From Pseudomonas sp. PDNC002 (lineage in GTDB: Bacteria; Pseudomonadota; Gammaproteobacteria; Pseudomonadales; Pseudomonadaceae), in contig NZ_CP070356.1 of NCBI RefSeq assembly GCF_016919445.1, forward strand, positions 5,211,502 to 5,275,501: a stretch of 64,000 bases of DNA, in the 5' to 3' direction. Positions within the stretch are counted from its first letter, which is position 1. Each line of letters starts with the position of its first letter. The notes beneath the pieces were generated by a model. The model did no database searches and had not been told where the DNA came from. It saw only the letters and a program-made list of their open reading frames with translations. Shown here piece after piece: positions 18,302 through 27,989 of this stretch. The position numbers were made by a program, and so were the translations under genes.

Positions 18302-18748
18302 ATGAGCCCGAACAAAACCCTGAAAGAACGGATGTTCCACGCCGGACTTTTCGAACTGCTGGCGGTCGCCATTTGTGCGCCGACCCTGGCCTGGCTGATG
18401 GACAAACCCCTGGGCCACATGGGCGCCATGACCCTGATGTTCTCGGCCATCGCCACCGTGTGGAACATGCTGTTCAACGCCGCCTTCGACCGCGCCCAGA
18501 ACCGCATGGGCTTCAGCCGCACCCTGTCGGTGCGCGTGCTGCACGCCTCGCTGTTCGAACTGGGCCTGATCGTCCTGCTGGTGCCGCTGGCCGCCTGGTG
18601 GCTGTCGGTGAGCCTGCTGGAAGCCTTCATCCTCGACATCGGCCTGGTGCTGTTCTTCCTGCCCTACGCGCTGGTGTTCAACTGGGCGTACGACGTGCTG
18701 CGCGAGCGCTGGGTTGGCCGGACGGCGATGGCCCAGGCGAACGGCTGA
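18302..18748 (+). CDS. PACE-family small efflux transporter
   Basis: 148 residues arranged as a tandem repeat of two helices each: LKERMFHAGLFELLAVAICA ... MGAMTLMFSAIATVWNMLFN and then RVLHASLFELGLIVLLVPLA ... AFILDIGLVLFFLPYALVFN. This is the bacterial transmembrane pair (BTP) architecture of proteobacterial antimicrobial compound efflux (AceI-type) proteins. Relatives export chlorhexidine, acriflavine or short diamines by proton exchange. The native substrate is unknown. TGGAG lies before the ATG. A divergent LysR gene resembles the AceR/AceI arrangement. Confidence 0.9.
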   Translation: MSPNKTLKERMFHAGLFELLAVAICAPTLAWLMDKPLGHMGAMTLMFSAIATVWNMLFNAAFDRAQNRMGFSRTLSVRVLHASLFELGLIVLLVPLAAWWLSVSLLEAFILDIGLVLFFLPYALVFNWAYDVLRERWVGRTAMAQANG

Positions 18749-18774
18749 TTTCCCCTATGGACATCTCCGCGGTC

Positions 18775-18896
18775 GCTCCCCCTCTCCCCCGCCCTCTCCC
18801 TGAAGGGAGAGGGAGCTATCCGTGCCGGCTGACACAGCGACCGCACGGTCTCCTCTCCCTTTGGAGCAGGGCGCGTAGCCAGGACTAGGGAGAGGG
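18775..18896. repeat. Composite palindromic repeat, copy 1
   Basis: Two REP-like hairpins (CCCTCTCCC...GGGAGAGGG type) face each other around a spacer containing CCGTGCCGGCTGA. The second arm has an enlarged loop, GCGCGTAGCCAGGAC, that also appears (reverse-complemented, in the other arm) in the copy at 40021. Other copies are at 29792-29907 and 36804-36919. See findings. Confidence 0.8.
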
Positions 18897-18944
18897 AAAC
18901 ACCCGAGGCACGAACCAGCAGAAATCGCCCACGTCATTCGACAC

Positions 18945-18975
18945 AAAAAAGCCCGCAGCGATGCGGGCTTTATCG
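18945..18975 (-). terminator. Rho-independent terminator of pyrF
   Basis: Stem AAAGCCCGCA / TGCGGGCTTT with a GCGA-like loop; read on the minus strand it ends in a run of six T residues, immediately downstream of the pyrF stop. Confidence 0.9.
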
Positions 18976-19007
18976 TTTCCGGCGGCTTATCAGTGCAGGG
19001 AAAGCAC

Positions 19008-19706
19008 TCAGGCCAGGCTGGCAGCGATCTCGGCCAGGGCCTTGGCCGGGTCAGCGGCCTGGCTGATCGGGCGACCGATCACCAGGTAGTCGGAGCCGTT
19101 GTCCAGCGCCTGGCGCGGGGTGAGGATGCGGCGCTGGTCGTCCTGGGCGCTGCCGGCCGGGCGGATGCCGGGGGTGACCAGTTGCAGTGCCGGGTGCGCG
19201 GCTTTCAGTGCCGGCGCTTCCTGGGCGGAGCACACCAGGCCGTCCATGCCGGCCTTCTGTGCCAAGGCCGCCAGGCGCAGCACCTGCTCCTGCGGCTCGA
19301 CGTCCAGGCCGATGCCAGCCAGGTCCTCGCGCTCCATGCTGGTCAGCACGGTCACGCCGATCAGCAGCGGCGACGGACCATTGAAGGCGTCCAGGGTCTC
19401 GCGGCAGGCACTCATCATGCGCAGGCCGCCGGAGCAGTGCACGTTGACCATCCACACGCCCATCTCGGCGGCGGCGCGCACGGCCATCGCGGTGGTGTTG
19501 GGGATGTCGTGGAACTTCAGGTCGAGGAAGACTTCGAAGCCGCGGCTGTTCAGGGTCTCGACGATACCGGCGGCGCAACTGGTGAACAGTTCCTTGCCCA
19601 CCTTCACCCGGCACAGCTTCGGATCGAGCTGGTCAGCCAGCGCCAGCGCGGCTTCGCGGGTGGGGAAATCCAGGGCGACGATGATCGGGGTCTGGCAGGC
19701 GGACAT
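19008..19706 (-). CDS. pyrF: Orotidine 5'-phosphate decarboxylase
   Basis: 232 residues, the usual length. It converts OMP to UMP in the last step of de novo pyrimidine synthesis. The active-site tetrad is visible: ALDFPT, KVGKELF (Lys) and [10 protein letters not shown] (Asp-x-Lys-xx-Asp), and the phosphate-binding end VTPGIRPAG ... YLVIGRPIS. The ATG at 19706 fits the family N-terminus (TPIIVALDF); a longer upstream frame adds unrelated residues. Confidence 0.97.
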   Translation of the reverse strand: MSACQTPIIVALDFPTREAALALADQLDPKLCRVKVGKELFTSCAAGIVETLNSRGFEVFLDLKFHDIPNTTAMAVRAAAEMGVWMVNVHCSGGLRMMSACRETLDAFNGPSPLLIGVTVLTSMEREDLAGIGLDVEPQEQVLRLAALAQKAGMDGLVCSAQEAPALKAAHPALQLVTPGIRPAGSAQDDQRRILTPRQALDNGSDYLVIGRPISQAADPAKALAEIAASLA

Positions 19707-19806
19707 GGGCTCTCTCGCGGGTATCGAAAAAATCGGCGCGCATTGTCGCAGAAACGCGCCGACTTCCGTAGCCCGCCCGGCAGGAATGCTCCGTCGCCGA
19801 CGGCGA

Positions 19807-20730
19807 TCAGGCACTCAGCCGCTCGCGCAGGCGGCCGAGCATGCCCAGCAGGCTGCCCACTTTTTCCCGTTCGCGCTCCTCGCGCGGCACCTCGGCGATG
19901 CGCGCGACTTTCTGCTCCGGCTGGGCGCGCCAGAGCAGCGCCTGCTCGGCGGCGGCCTTCAGGCCCTTCTCGAACAGGCCGCGGCGGATCGGCTTGGGCA
20001 GGTAGCGGAAGATCTGCGCCTGGTTGATCAGCGCCAGCAAGTCCTGGGTGTCGCGGAACGGCGTGACGACGATGCTGAGTAGGCGTGGATGAGCCTGGGC
20101 CAGGGACTTGAGTAGCGGCGCGGTGTCTTCGCCGGCGAGCTTCAGGTCACTGACCAGGATATCGATGGGTTCGCTGTTCAGCCGCACGATGGCCTCGGCG
20201 AGGTTACGCGCGCGATGCAATTGGTGGGTACCGGCGCTGCAGAACTCGCCGACGCAGGCCAGGGTCTCGGCATCCTCGTCCAGCAGCAGGACGTTGAGCG
20301 GCGCGACGACGCGGCTGATGGCCTTGGTATCGATGGGCTCGGCCGGAGCCTGGCGCTGGGCGATCTCGGCCGCCTGGCGCAGGGTGAAGGCCATTTCCTG
20401 CGGGTCCCAGGGCTTGGTGAGGTAGCGGAAGATGCCGCCGCTATTGAGCGCGTCCACCGCGGCGTCGAGGTCCGAGTAACCGGTGAGCAGGATGCGCAGG
20501 GTGTCCGGGGCGATTTCCTGCGCCTGGGCAAGCAACTCGGCACCGGTCATCTGCGGCATGCGCTGGTCGCTGACGAGGATATCGATGCGCTCCTCGCGCA
20601 GGCGCTGCAGGGCCTTGTGCGGGTCGGTTTCCACCAGCACGTCGTAGTGACGGCGGAACTGCATCGCGAGGCTGCGCAGGATGCGTTCCTCGTCGTCGAC
20701 GAAGAGGATGCGGACAGGCTGCTGGCTCAT
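19807..20730 (-). CDS. Response regulator with two receiver domains
   Basis: 307 residues. REC1 covers about 5-125 with acidic DDE, phosphoacceptor D55 (ILVSDQRMP), T83 and K106; REC2 covers about 144-265 with DED, D195 ([10 protein letters not shown]), T223 and K246. Both receivers look intact, and no output domain follows, only a ~45-residue charged tail. The partner kinase ends 2 nt upstream, so the pair is an operon. Such tandem receivers typically relay phosphate or act by protein binding rather than on DNA. The downstream target is not encoded next to it. Confidence 0.9.
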   Translation of the reverse strand: MSQQPVRILFVDDEERILRSLAMQFRRHYDVLVETDPHKALQRLREERIDILVSDQRMPQMTGAELLAQAQEIAPDTLRILLTGYSDLDAAVDALNSGGIFRYLTKPWDPQEMAFTLRQAAEIAQRQAPAEPIDTKAISRVVAPLNVLLLDEDAETLACVGEFCSAGTHQLHRARNLAEAIVRLNSEPIDILVSDLKLAGEDTAPLLKSLAQAHPRLLSIVVTPFRDTQDLLALINQAQIFRYLPKPIRRGLFEKGLKAAAEQALLWRAQPEQKVARIAEVPREEREREKVGSLLGMLGRLRERLSA

Positions 20731-20732
20731 GT

Positions 20733-22034
<1,302 letters not shown>

Positions 22035-22261
22035 CGGCGAATCTCCGGTCGCTGGAATGGGCGCCAGTAGACCAGCGGCAGATTGCCATCCTGTGACAGC
22101 CGTCGCGGCTCCGCGAAGCGTCACGCCACGGTCATCGCCATGCAACAAGCGCAGCCCCACGCACCCGAACGAATCGCCACGCACCCAATCGATGCACGCA
22201 ACATGCCGCGAATGTTCACGAAACGACGCGGAACCGCGCTTTGCGACCTGATCTCCGGGCA

Positions 22262-22277
22262 TGGCACGGCCACTGCA
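22262..22277 (+). promoter_or_regulatory. Sigma-54 promoter for eat-eutBC
   Basis: TGGCACGGCCACTGCA has the -24 GG at 22263-22264 and the -12 GC at 22275-22276, the exact 12-bp step required for RpoN, and differs from the consensus TGGCACN5TTGCA at one main base (C for T). It lies 72 bp before the eat start in a 314-bp gap (22035-22348) that otherwise holds no gene; enhancer sites for an activator could lie in that gap. Confidence 0.72.
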
Positions 22278-22348
22278 CGACGCAGCAGGTCGTGTCGTTC
22301 ATCCCATTCGGATTCTCTCTTTCTGACTTTCTCTTCAGGAGACGTCGC

Positions 22349-23713
22349 ATGAGCACGCAACTCAAACCCACCCTCGGCACCCTGCACCTGTGGGGCATCG
22401 CCGTGGGCCTGGTGATTTCCGGTGAGTATTTCGGCTGGAGCTATGGCTGGGGCGTGGCCGGCACCCTCGGCTTCCTCGTCACCACCCTGCTGGTGGCAAC
22501 CATGTACACCTGCTTCATCTTCAGCTTCACTGAGCTGACCACGGCGATTCCCCACGCCGGCGGCCCATTCGCCTACAGCCGCCGCGCCTTTGGCGAAAAA
22601 GGCGGGCTGGTGGCGGGCCTCGCCACGCTGATCGAGTTCGTCTTCGCCCCGCCAGCCATCGCCATGGCCATCGGCGCGTACCTCAACGTGCAGTTCCCCT
22701 CGCTCGATCCCAAGCACGCAGCCGTCGGCGCGTACCTGATCTTCATGACCCTGAACATCCTCGGCGTCAGCATCGCCGCGACCTTCGAGCTGATCGTCAC
22801 CATCCTCGCAGTGGGCGAGCTGCTGGTGTTCATGGGCGTGGTGGCGCCGGGCTTCAGCTTCAGCAACTTCGTGCTCAACGGCTGGGCCGGCTCCGACAGC
22901 TTCGGCGGTGCGGCGATCAGTGGCATCTTCGCAGCGATTCCCTTTGCCATCTGGTTCTTCCTCGCCATCGAGGGCGCGGCCATGGCCGCCGAGGAAGCCA
23001 AGGACCCGAAACGCACCATTCCCAAGGCCTACGTCAGCGGCATCCTGACCCTGGTGGTGCTGGCCCTCGGCGTAATGCTGTTCGCCGGTGGCGCGGGCGA
23101 CTGGAAGGCCCTGTCAGGCATCAACGATCCGCTGCCGCAGGCGATGAAGATGGTGGTCGGCGAGAACTCCGGCTGGCTGCACATGCTGGTGTGGATCGGC
23201 CTGTTCGGCCTGGTCGCCAGCTTCCACGGCATCATCCTCGGTTACTCGCGGCAGTTCTTCGCGCTGGCACGCGCCGGCTACCTGCCGCGCGGGCTGGCCA
23301 GGCTGTCGCGCTTCCAGACTCCGCACCGGGCGATCATCGCCGGCGGCCTGATCGGCATCGCGGCAATCTACAGCGACGGTCTGATCGCGCTCCAGGGCAT
23401 GAGCCTGACCGCCGCGATGATCACCATGAGCGTGTTCGGCGCCATCGTCATGTACATCATGAGCATGCTCAGCCTGTTCAAGCTGCGGCGCAGCGAGCCC
23501 GATCTGGAACGCAGCTTCCGCGCACCGGGCTTCCCCGTGGTGCCGGGTATCGCCCTGGCGCTGGCCGTGCTGTGCCTGGCGGCGATGGTCTGGTTCAACC
23601 TGCAGATTGCCGGCATCTTCCTCGGCTTCATGGCAGCGGGTTTCATCTACTTCCAACTCACCGCCGCCCATCGCGCCAGCGCCCCGGCGGACGCTATGCT
23701 GACGGGAGCCTGA
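22349..23713 (+). CDS. eat: Ethanolamine permease (APC family)
   Basis: 454 residues with about 12 membrane helices and typical APC motifs (GIAVGLVISGEYFGWSYGWG near the N-terminus, then FAYSRRAFGEKGGLVAGLA). The directly following eutB and eutC make ethanolamine the likely substrate; this eat-eutBC order is known from pseudomonads. Start ATG has AGGAGA upstream. No aldehyde dehydrogenase or activator gene lies nearby. Expression probably depends on the sigma-54 promoter at 22262. Confidence 0.94.
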   Translation: MSTQLKPTLGTLHLWGIAVGLVISGEYFGWSYGWGVAGTLGFLVTTLLVATMYTCFIFSFTELTTAIPHAGGPFAYSRRAFGEKGGLVAGLATLIEFVFAPPAIAMAIGAYLNVQFPSLDPKHAAVGAYLIFMTLNILGVSIAATFELIVTILAVGELLVFMGVVAPGFSFSNFVLNGWAGSDSFGGAAISGIFAAIPFAIWFFLAIEGAAMAAEEAKDPKRTIPKAYVSGILTLVVLALGVMLFAGGAGDWKALSGINDPLPQAMKMVVGENSGWLHMLVWIGLFGLVASFHGIILGYSRQFFALARAGYLPRGLARLSRFQTPHRAIIAGGLIGIAAIYSDGLIALQGMSLTAAMITMSVFGAIVMYIMSMLSLFKLRRSEPDLERSFRAPGFPVVPGIALALAVLCLAAMVWFNLQIAGIFLGFMAAGFIYFQLTAAHRASAPADAMLTGA

Positions 23714-23767
23714 TCGCCATCCGCGCCCTGCCTTCGCGGCGGGGCGCGGGATAACCGGGACGCTCGC

Positions 23768-25141
23768 ATGATCTACCAGACCACCGTCGGCAACCTGACC
23801 TACCGCTTTCCCGACCTGAAGACGCTGCTCGCCAAGGCCAGCCCGGCGCGCTCCGGCGACTCGCTGGCGGGCCTCGCCGCGGACAGCTACGAAGAACGCA
23901 TGGCGGCGAAGATCGCCCTGGCCGACGTGCCACTCAAGCGCTTCCTCGACGAGGCGTTGATTCCCTACGAAGCGGACGAAGTCACCCGGCTGATCATCGA
24001 CAGCCACGATGCCGCCGCCTTCGCGCCGATCAGCCACCTCACGGTCGGCGACTTCCGTGACTGGTTGCTGCTGGACAGCACCGACAGCGCCACGCTGACT
24101 GCCACGGCCCGCGGCATTACGCCAGAGATGGCCGCCGCGGTGAGCAAGCTGATGCGCAACCAGGACCTGATCCTGGCGGCGAAGAAGTGCCGCGTGGTCA
24201 CCCGCTTCCGCAACACCATCGGCCTGCCCGGCCACCTCTCGGTGCGCCTGCAACCCAACCATCCCACGGACGACGTGCGCGGCATCGCCGCCAGCATGCT
24301 CGACGGCCTGCTCTACGGCGCCGGCGATGCCGTGGTAGGCATCAATCCGGCGAGCGATTCGCAAGCCACCCTGATGCAGCTGTGGCGGATGATGGACGAG
24401 CTGCGCCAGCGCTTCGAGATTCCCATGCAGAGCTGCGTGCTCACCCACGTCACCTCGCAGATCCAGGCCATCGAGGCCGGTGCGCCGATCGACCTGGTAT
24501 TCCAGTCCATCGCCGGCACACAGAAAACCAACGAGAGCTTCGGCATCGACCTCGCCCTGCTGCGCGAGGCCCACGAGGCGGCGCTGTCGCTCAAGCGCGG
24601 CACGCTGGGCGACAACGTCATGTACTTCGAGACTGGCCAGGGCAGCGCGCTGTCCGCCGGCGGCCACCACGGCGTCGACCAGCAGACCTGCGAGGCCCGC
24701 GCCTATGCCGTGGCCCGCGAATTCCGCCCGCTGCTGACCAACACCGTGGTCGGCTTCATCGGCCCGGAGTACCTGTTCGACGGCAAGCAGATCATCCGCG
24801 CGGGCCTCGAGGATCACTTCTGCGCCAAGCTGCTGGGCGTACCGATGGGCTGCGACGTCTGCTACACCAACCACGCCGAGGCCGACCAGGACGACATGGA
24901 CAACCTGCTGACCCTGCTGGGCGCGGCGGGCATCACCTTCATCATGGGCATCCCAGGCGCCGACGACATCATGCTCAACTACCAGAGCACGTCCTTCCAC
25001 AACGCCCTCTACCTGCGCAGCACCCTGGGCCTGAAGCGTGCCCCGGAATTCGACGCGTGGCTGACGAAGATGGCGATCACGGAAGCCTCGGGCCAGTTGC
25101 GCCAGATCAGCCGTGGCCACGATCTGCTACGGGCCTTCTGA
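23768..25141 (+). CDS. eutB: Ethanolamine ammonia-lyase large subunit
   Basis: 457 residues, usual EutB length. With EutC and adenosylcobalamin it splits ethanolamine to acetaldehyde and ammonia. Family blocks seen: FGIDLALLREA, VMYFETGQGSALSAGGHHGV (substrate-binding Glu/Gln region), GFIGPEYLFDGKQIIRAGLE and GVPMGCDVCYTNHAEADQDD. There is no bacterial microcompartment gene in the window, so this is the short, compartment-free pathway. Gap to eutC is 12 nt. Confidence 0.97.
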   Translation: MIYQTTVGNLTYRFPDLKTLLAKASPARSGDSLAGLAADSYEERMAAKIALADVPLKRFLDEALIPYEADEVTRLIIDSHDAAAFAPISHLTVGDFRDWLLLDSTDSATLTATARGITPEMAAAVSKLMRNQDLILAAKKCRVVTRFRNTIGLPGHLSVRLQPNHPTDDVRGIAASMLDGLLYGAGDAVVGINPASDSQATLMQLWRMMDELRQRFEIPMQSCVLTHVTSQIQAIEAGAPIDLVFQSIAGTQKTNESFGIDLALLREAHEAALSLKRGTLGDNVMYFETGQGSALSAGGHHGVDQQTCEARAYAVAREFRPLLTNTVVGFIGPEYLFDGKQIIRAGLEDHFCAKLLGVPMGCDVCYTNHAEADQDDMDNLLTLLGAAGITFIMGIPGADDIMLNYQSTSFHNALYLRSTLGLKRAPEFDAWLTKMAITEASGQLRQISRGHDLLRAF

Positions 25142-25153
25142 GGAACTGCAAGC

Positions 25154-25930
25154 ATGGACCTGATCCAGAACGACCCCTGGGAAGAATTGCGCGCCCACAC
25201 GTGCGCGCGCATCGCACTGGGCCGCGTCGGCTCCAGCCTGCCGACCCGCGAGGTGCTGAAGTTCGGCCTGGCCCACGCCCAAGCCCGCGATGCGGTGCAC
25301 CATCCGCTGGACTTCGAGACACTGCAGCAGTCGCTGGCCCAAGAGGGTTTCCACGTCCTGCGCGCCCGCAGCGAGGCAGCGGATCGCCAAACCTACCTGC
25401 TACGTCCGGACCTTGGCCGCGCGCTGCACCCGGACAGCCTTTGGCAGCTCAAGGGCAAGAGTGCCGCGGCCGAACTGGTGATCGTGATCGCCGACGGCCT
25501 CTCCTCGTTCGCCGTCCAGCAGCACGCACTGCCGCTGCTGATGGCTCTGCGCGAGCGCTTCGCCACCGACTGGCAGAACACGCCCGTGGTGCTCGCCGAG
25601 CAGGGCCGCGTGGCCATCGGCGACGGCATCGGCGAGACGCTGGGGGCGAAGCTCGCGCTGGTGCTGATCGGCGAACGCCCCGGCCTCAGTTCGCCGGACA
25701 GCCTGGGCCTCTACCTCACCTGGCAGCCGCGCGTGGGCCGGATGGACAGCGAGCGCAACTGCATCTCCAACGTCCGCCCGCAGGGCCTGCCCTACGCACT
25801 GGCGGCGCACAAGCTCGCCCACCTCTTGCAACAGTCGCTGCGCCTGCGGGTCAGCGGCGTCAAGCTCAAGGACGATAGCGACCTGGCTGAAGCGATCAGT
25901 CTGAACCGGCGCGCGCCTGACAAGGTCTGA
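25154..25930 (+). CDS. eutC: Ethanolamine ammonia-lyase small subunit
   Basis: 258 residues. Begins NDPWEELRAHTCARIALGRV as in EutC and contains LVIVIADGLSSFAVQQHALP, VLIGERPGLSSPDSLGLYLT and the conserved cobalamin-proximal RNCISNVRPQGLPY near the C-terminus. It helps to bind adenosylcobalamin at the EutB/EutC interface. AGGA precedes the ATG. Growth on ethanolamine would need B12 supply, which is not encoded here. Confidence 0.96.
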   Translation: MDLIQNDPWEELRAHTCARIALGRVGSSLPTREVLKFGLAHAQARDAVHHPLDFETLQQSLAQEGFHVLRARSEAADRQTYLLRPDLGRALHPDSLWQLKGKSAAAELVIVIADGLSSFAVQQHALPLLMALRERFATDWQNTPVVLAEQGRVAIGDGIGETLGAKLALVLIGERPGLSSPDSLGLYLTWQPRVGRMDSERNCISNVRPQGLPYALAAHKLAHLLQQSLRLRVSGVKLKDDSDLAEAISLNRRAPDKV

Positions 25931-25977
25931 ATCACAGCGTATCGTGATATTCCACTGCCACTGTCGGAGACGGCGCC

Positions 25978-26148
25978 ATGCCCTGGTATGCCTGGTTGAT
26001 CATCGCCCTAGCCATGGGCTCCATCGTCGGCGCGCTGATGATGCTGCGCGATACGGCGAAAAAACTTCCGCTCACCGAAGAGCAGCTCAAGCGCATCCAC
26101 GAGCGCAATGCCGAAATGGACGCGAAGGAATCTGAAGAAAAGCGTTGA
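25978..26148 (+). CDS. DUF2897 small membrane protein
   Basis: 56 residues, too short for usual gene cut-offs: one N-terminal membrane helix (WYAWLIIALAMGSIVGALMM) and a charged cytoplasmic tail (LPLTEEQLKRIHERNAEMDA). GGAG precedes the ATG. The sequence pattern matches the DUF2897 family of gammaproteobacteria; no function is known. A hairpin follows 16 bp after the stop. Confidence 0.82.
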   Translation: MPWYAWLIIALAMGSIVGALMMLRDTAKKLPLTEEQLKRIHERNAEMDAKESEEKR

Positions 26149-26163
26149 AGCATTTCTAACTGG

Positions 26164-26192
26164 CTGACGCCCCAGCCAAAAAAAGGCGTCAG
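26164..26192. terminator. Possible terminator hairpin after the DUF2897 gene
   Basis: CTGACGCC and GGCGTCAG form an 8-bp perfect stem around a loop with seven A residues. No T run follows, so it may be a weak terminator or an RNA-processing structure. Confidence 0.45.
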
Positions 26193-26248
26193 TGATGGTC
26201 AGCAGCAGTCGAAATTGCCTAGACTCGCCTCCTTCGATGGAGGAATGA

Positions 26249-27013
26249 ATGCTCAGGAAACTCCTGCCGCTGCTGCCAGTCGTGTTGTTGCTCTGCGGTT
26301 TTGCGCTCGGATTCGTCCAGCCAGTGGGGTTGCTGATCGGCGCCGCTTACGTCGCCTGGACCCTTTACGGCGAGACCCGCATGCCTCGCCTGCTGTGGTG
26401 GCTGGTGTGCCTCGTGCTCAGCATCGCCCTGGCCGCGCATCTGTTGCCGGGCACCAGTTCGTGGACGCTCTGGCCGGTGCGCCAGCTCAGCCCCGACGCT
26501 CCCGTCTATGCCCTGCACCTGTCCTGGGACAAAGCCCTGGTCGGCGCGACGCTGCTCGCCTGGTGGCTGCGCAGCGAGCCGGTGCCAATGGAGAAGCGCT
26601 CGCCGGACTTCGCCGCCATCGTGATCGTCACCACGCTGTTCGCCGTGCCGCTGGTGGCAGTCGCGGGAGGTCTGGTGGTGTGGAATCCCAAGTGGCCGCC
26701 AGGCTTCTGGCTGTGGATGGCGGTGAATATCTGCGTGATCTCGCTCACCGAGGAAGCCTTCTTCCGTGGGCTGCTGCAAAGCGAGCTGGTGCGACGCCTG
26801 GGCGCATTCTTCGGCGTCGCGGTCGCGAGCCTGCTGTTCGGCCTGGTGCATTGGCCGATCAATCCGCTGTTCGCGGTGGTAGCGGGCATTGCAGGCCTGG
26901 GGTACGGCCTGGCATTCCACTTCAGCGGCCGGTTGTCCGTCGCGGTGCTGCTGCATGCGGCGGTGAATTGCCTGCACCTGCTGCTGTTCAGTTATCCGTT
27001 GCGGATCATCTGA
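26249..27013 (+). CDS. CPBP-family intramembrane metalloprotease
   Basis: 254 residues with about seven hydrophobic segments. The C-terminal half has the CAAX/ABI (CPBP) motifs: TEEAFFRGLLQ (EExxxR), the FGLVHWP histidine and LHAAVNCLH (HxxxN). The family includes CAAX prenyl proteases and bacteriocin self-immunity proteins; the substrate here cannot be deduced. ATG at 26249 has GGAGG six bases upstream. A pair of REP elements separates it from the convergent atuR. Confidence 0.88.
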   Translation: MLRKLLPLLPVVLLLCGFALGFVQPVGLLIGAAYVAWTLYGETRMPRLLWWLVCLVLSIALAAHLLPGTSSWTLWPVRQLSPDAPVYALHLSWDKALVGATLLAWWLRSEPVPMEKRSPDFAAIVIVTTLFAVPLVAVAGGLVVWNPKWPPGFWLWMAVNICVISLTEEAFFRGLLQSELVRRLGAFFGVAVASLLFGLVHWPINPLFAVVAGIAGLGYGLAFHFSGRLSVAVLLHAAVNCLHLLLFSYPLRII

Positions 27014-27035
27014 TCGGCTCGCACCGCCGGTGTGC

Positions 27036-27130
27036 GATCGCGGACGGGGTCCGCTCCTGCCCAAAGCTCGACACGGCGCCGCAACGCAGATACCTCCGGC
27101 GCGCGTAGGAGCGGACTCCGTCCGCGATCG
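27036..27130. repeat. Pair of inverted REP elements
   Basis: 27036-27060 and 27105-27130 are inverted copies of the GTAGGAGCGGA...TCCGCGATCG element, between the convergent CPBP protease and atuR genes; nothing else is seen in this gap. Confidence 0.82.
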
Positions 27131-27150
27131 GCATCACGCCCGCTGCAAAC

Positions 27151-27822
27151 TTACTCGCGCATCACCAGCAGCAACGCCTGCTCGGCGAGTTCGTCCAGCG
27201 TCAGGCTGCCCTCGGGACGGAACCAGGTGATGGACCAGGACAACGCCCCGGTGAGGAATCGCCGCAGAATGAACGGATCGCCCTGGCTGAAACCGGCCAC
27301 ACGGGCCTCTTCCAGCACTTCCAGCCACATCTGCTCGTAGATGTCGCGCAGGCTGAGGATGTAGGCCTGGCCCTCTTCCGACAGCGAGCGCCATTCATAG
27401 ACCAGCACCGCCATCGCCTCGCCGGTACCGCCAGTGATCGACTGCAGCTCGCAGCGGATCAGCGCCAGCAGCCGTTCGCGCAGGGTCGTTGCATCGGCTA
27501 GCGCGGCGCGCATCAGGGCGGTGTTGTAGAGGATGGTTTCCTCCATCACCGAGCGGAGGATCTCATCCTTGCTCTTGAAGTGATGGAAGATGCTGCCGGA
27601 CTGGATGCCCACCGCGCCGGCCAGGTCGCGCACCGTGGTGCGTTCGTAGCCCTTGCTGCGGAACAGGTGCGCGGCGGTATGCAGCAGCTTGCCGCGGGCG
27701 CTCTCCGGGTCGGTGATCTGCCCGGTCCCGACCAGCTCCAGCATGACTTCGCGGGCTTTGCGGTCATCCACGCTTTCTCTCCCCATTGATCCCATCTGGC
27801 CACTCTGTTCAGGGCGATTCAT
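27151..27822 (-). CDS. atuR: TetR-family repressor AtuR
   Basis: 223 residues from the ATG at 27822 (a TTG five codons earlier is less likely). The TetR helix-turn-helix is TTVRDLAGAVGIQSGSIFHH followed by FKSKDEIL, about residues 57-85; the rest is the helical ligand-binding domain. Divergent from atuA with two long inverted operators in between. In P. aeruginosa AtuR represses the atu operon and binds two inverted-repeat operators in this interval (known); the inducer is thought to be a terpene-derived acyl-CoA or related compound. Confidence 0.93.
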   Translation of the reverse strand: MNRPEQSGQMGSMGRESVDDRKAREVMLELVGTGQITDPESARGKLLHTAAHLFRSKGYERTTVRDLAGAVGIQSGSIFHHFKSKDEILRSVMEETILYNTALMRAALADATTLRERLLALIRCELQSITGGTGEAMAVLVYEWRSLSEEGQAYILSLRDIYEQMWLEVLEEARVAGFSQGDPFILRRFLTGALSWSITWFRPEGSLTLDELAEQALLLVMRE

Positions 27823-27877
27823 CGAAACGCCCCGCAAGTGCTTGTGTTGTCTGACGAAATGTAAGCCCGCGAAGACC

Positions 27878-27955
27878 TACCAAGCAAGCGCTTGGCCATC
27901 CAATGGTTGGGGTTGTCGTTAAAACGACTCTTTTCAACCAAGCGCTTGCTTGGTA
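27878..27955. promoter_or_regulatory. AtuR operator pair in the atuR-atuA interval
   Basis: TACCAAGCAAGCGCTTGG at 27878-27895 and its exact reverse complement CCAAGCGCTTGCTTGGTA at 27938-27955, 42 bp apart. Each contains the palindrome CAAGCGCTTG. A third palindrome, GTCGTTAAAACGAC (27915-27928), lies between them. The positions fit repression of both divergent promoters by AtuR; the promoter boxes themselves are not clear by eye. Confidence 0.88.
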
Positions 27956-27989
27956 ATGTCAGCCCATCACCCACGTAACGGGCATAACA

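Noticed and set aside
27036..27130. Inverted elements as an attachment site or CRISPR repeats
   Set aside because: Only two inverted copies with no regular spacers; the same element recurs alone elsewhere as a REP.
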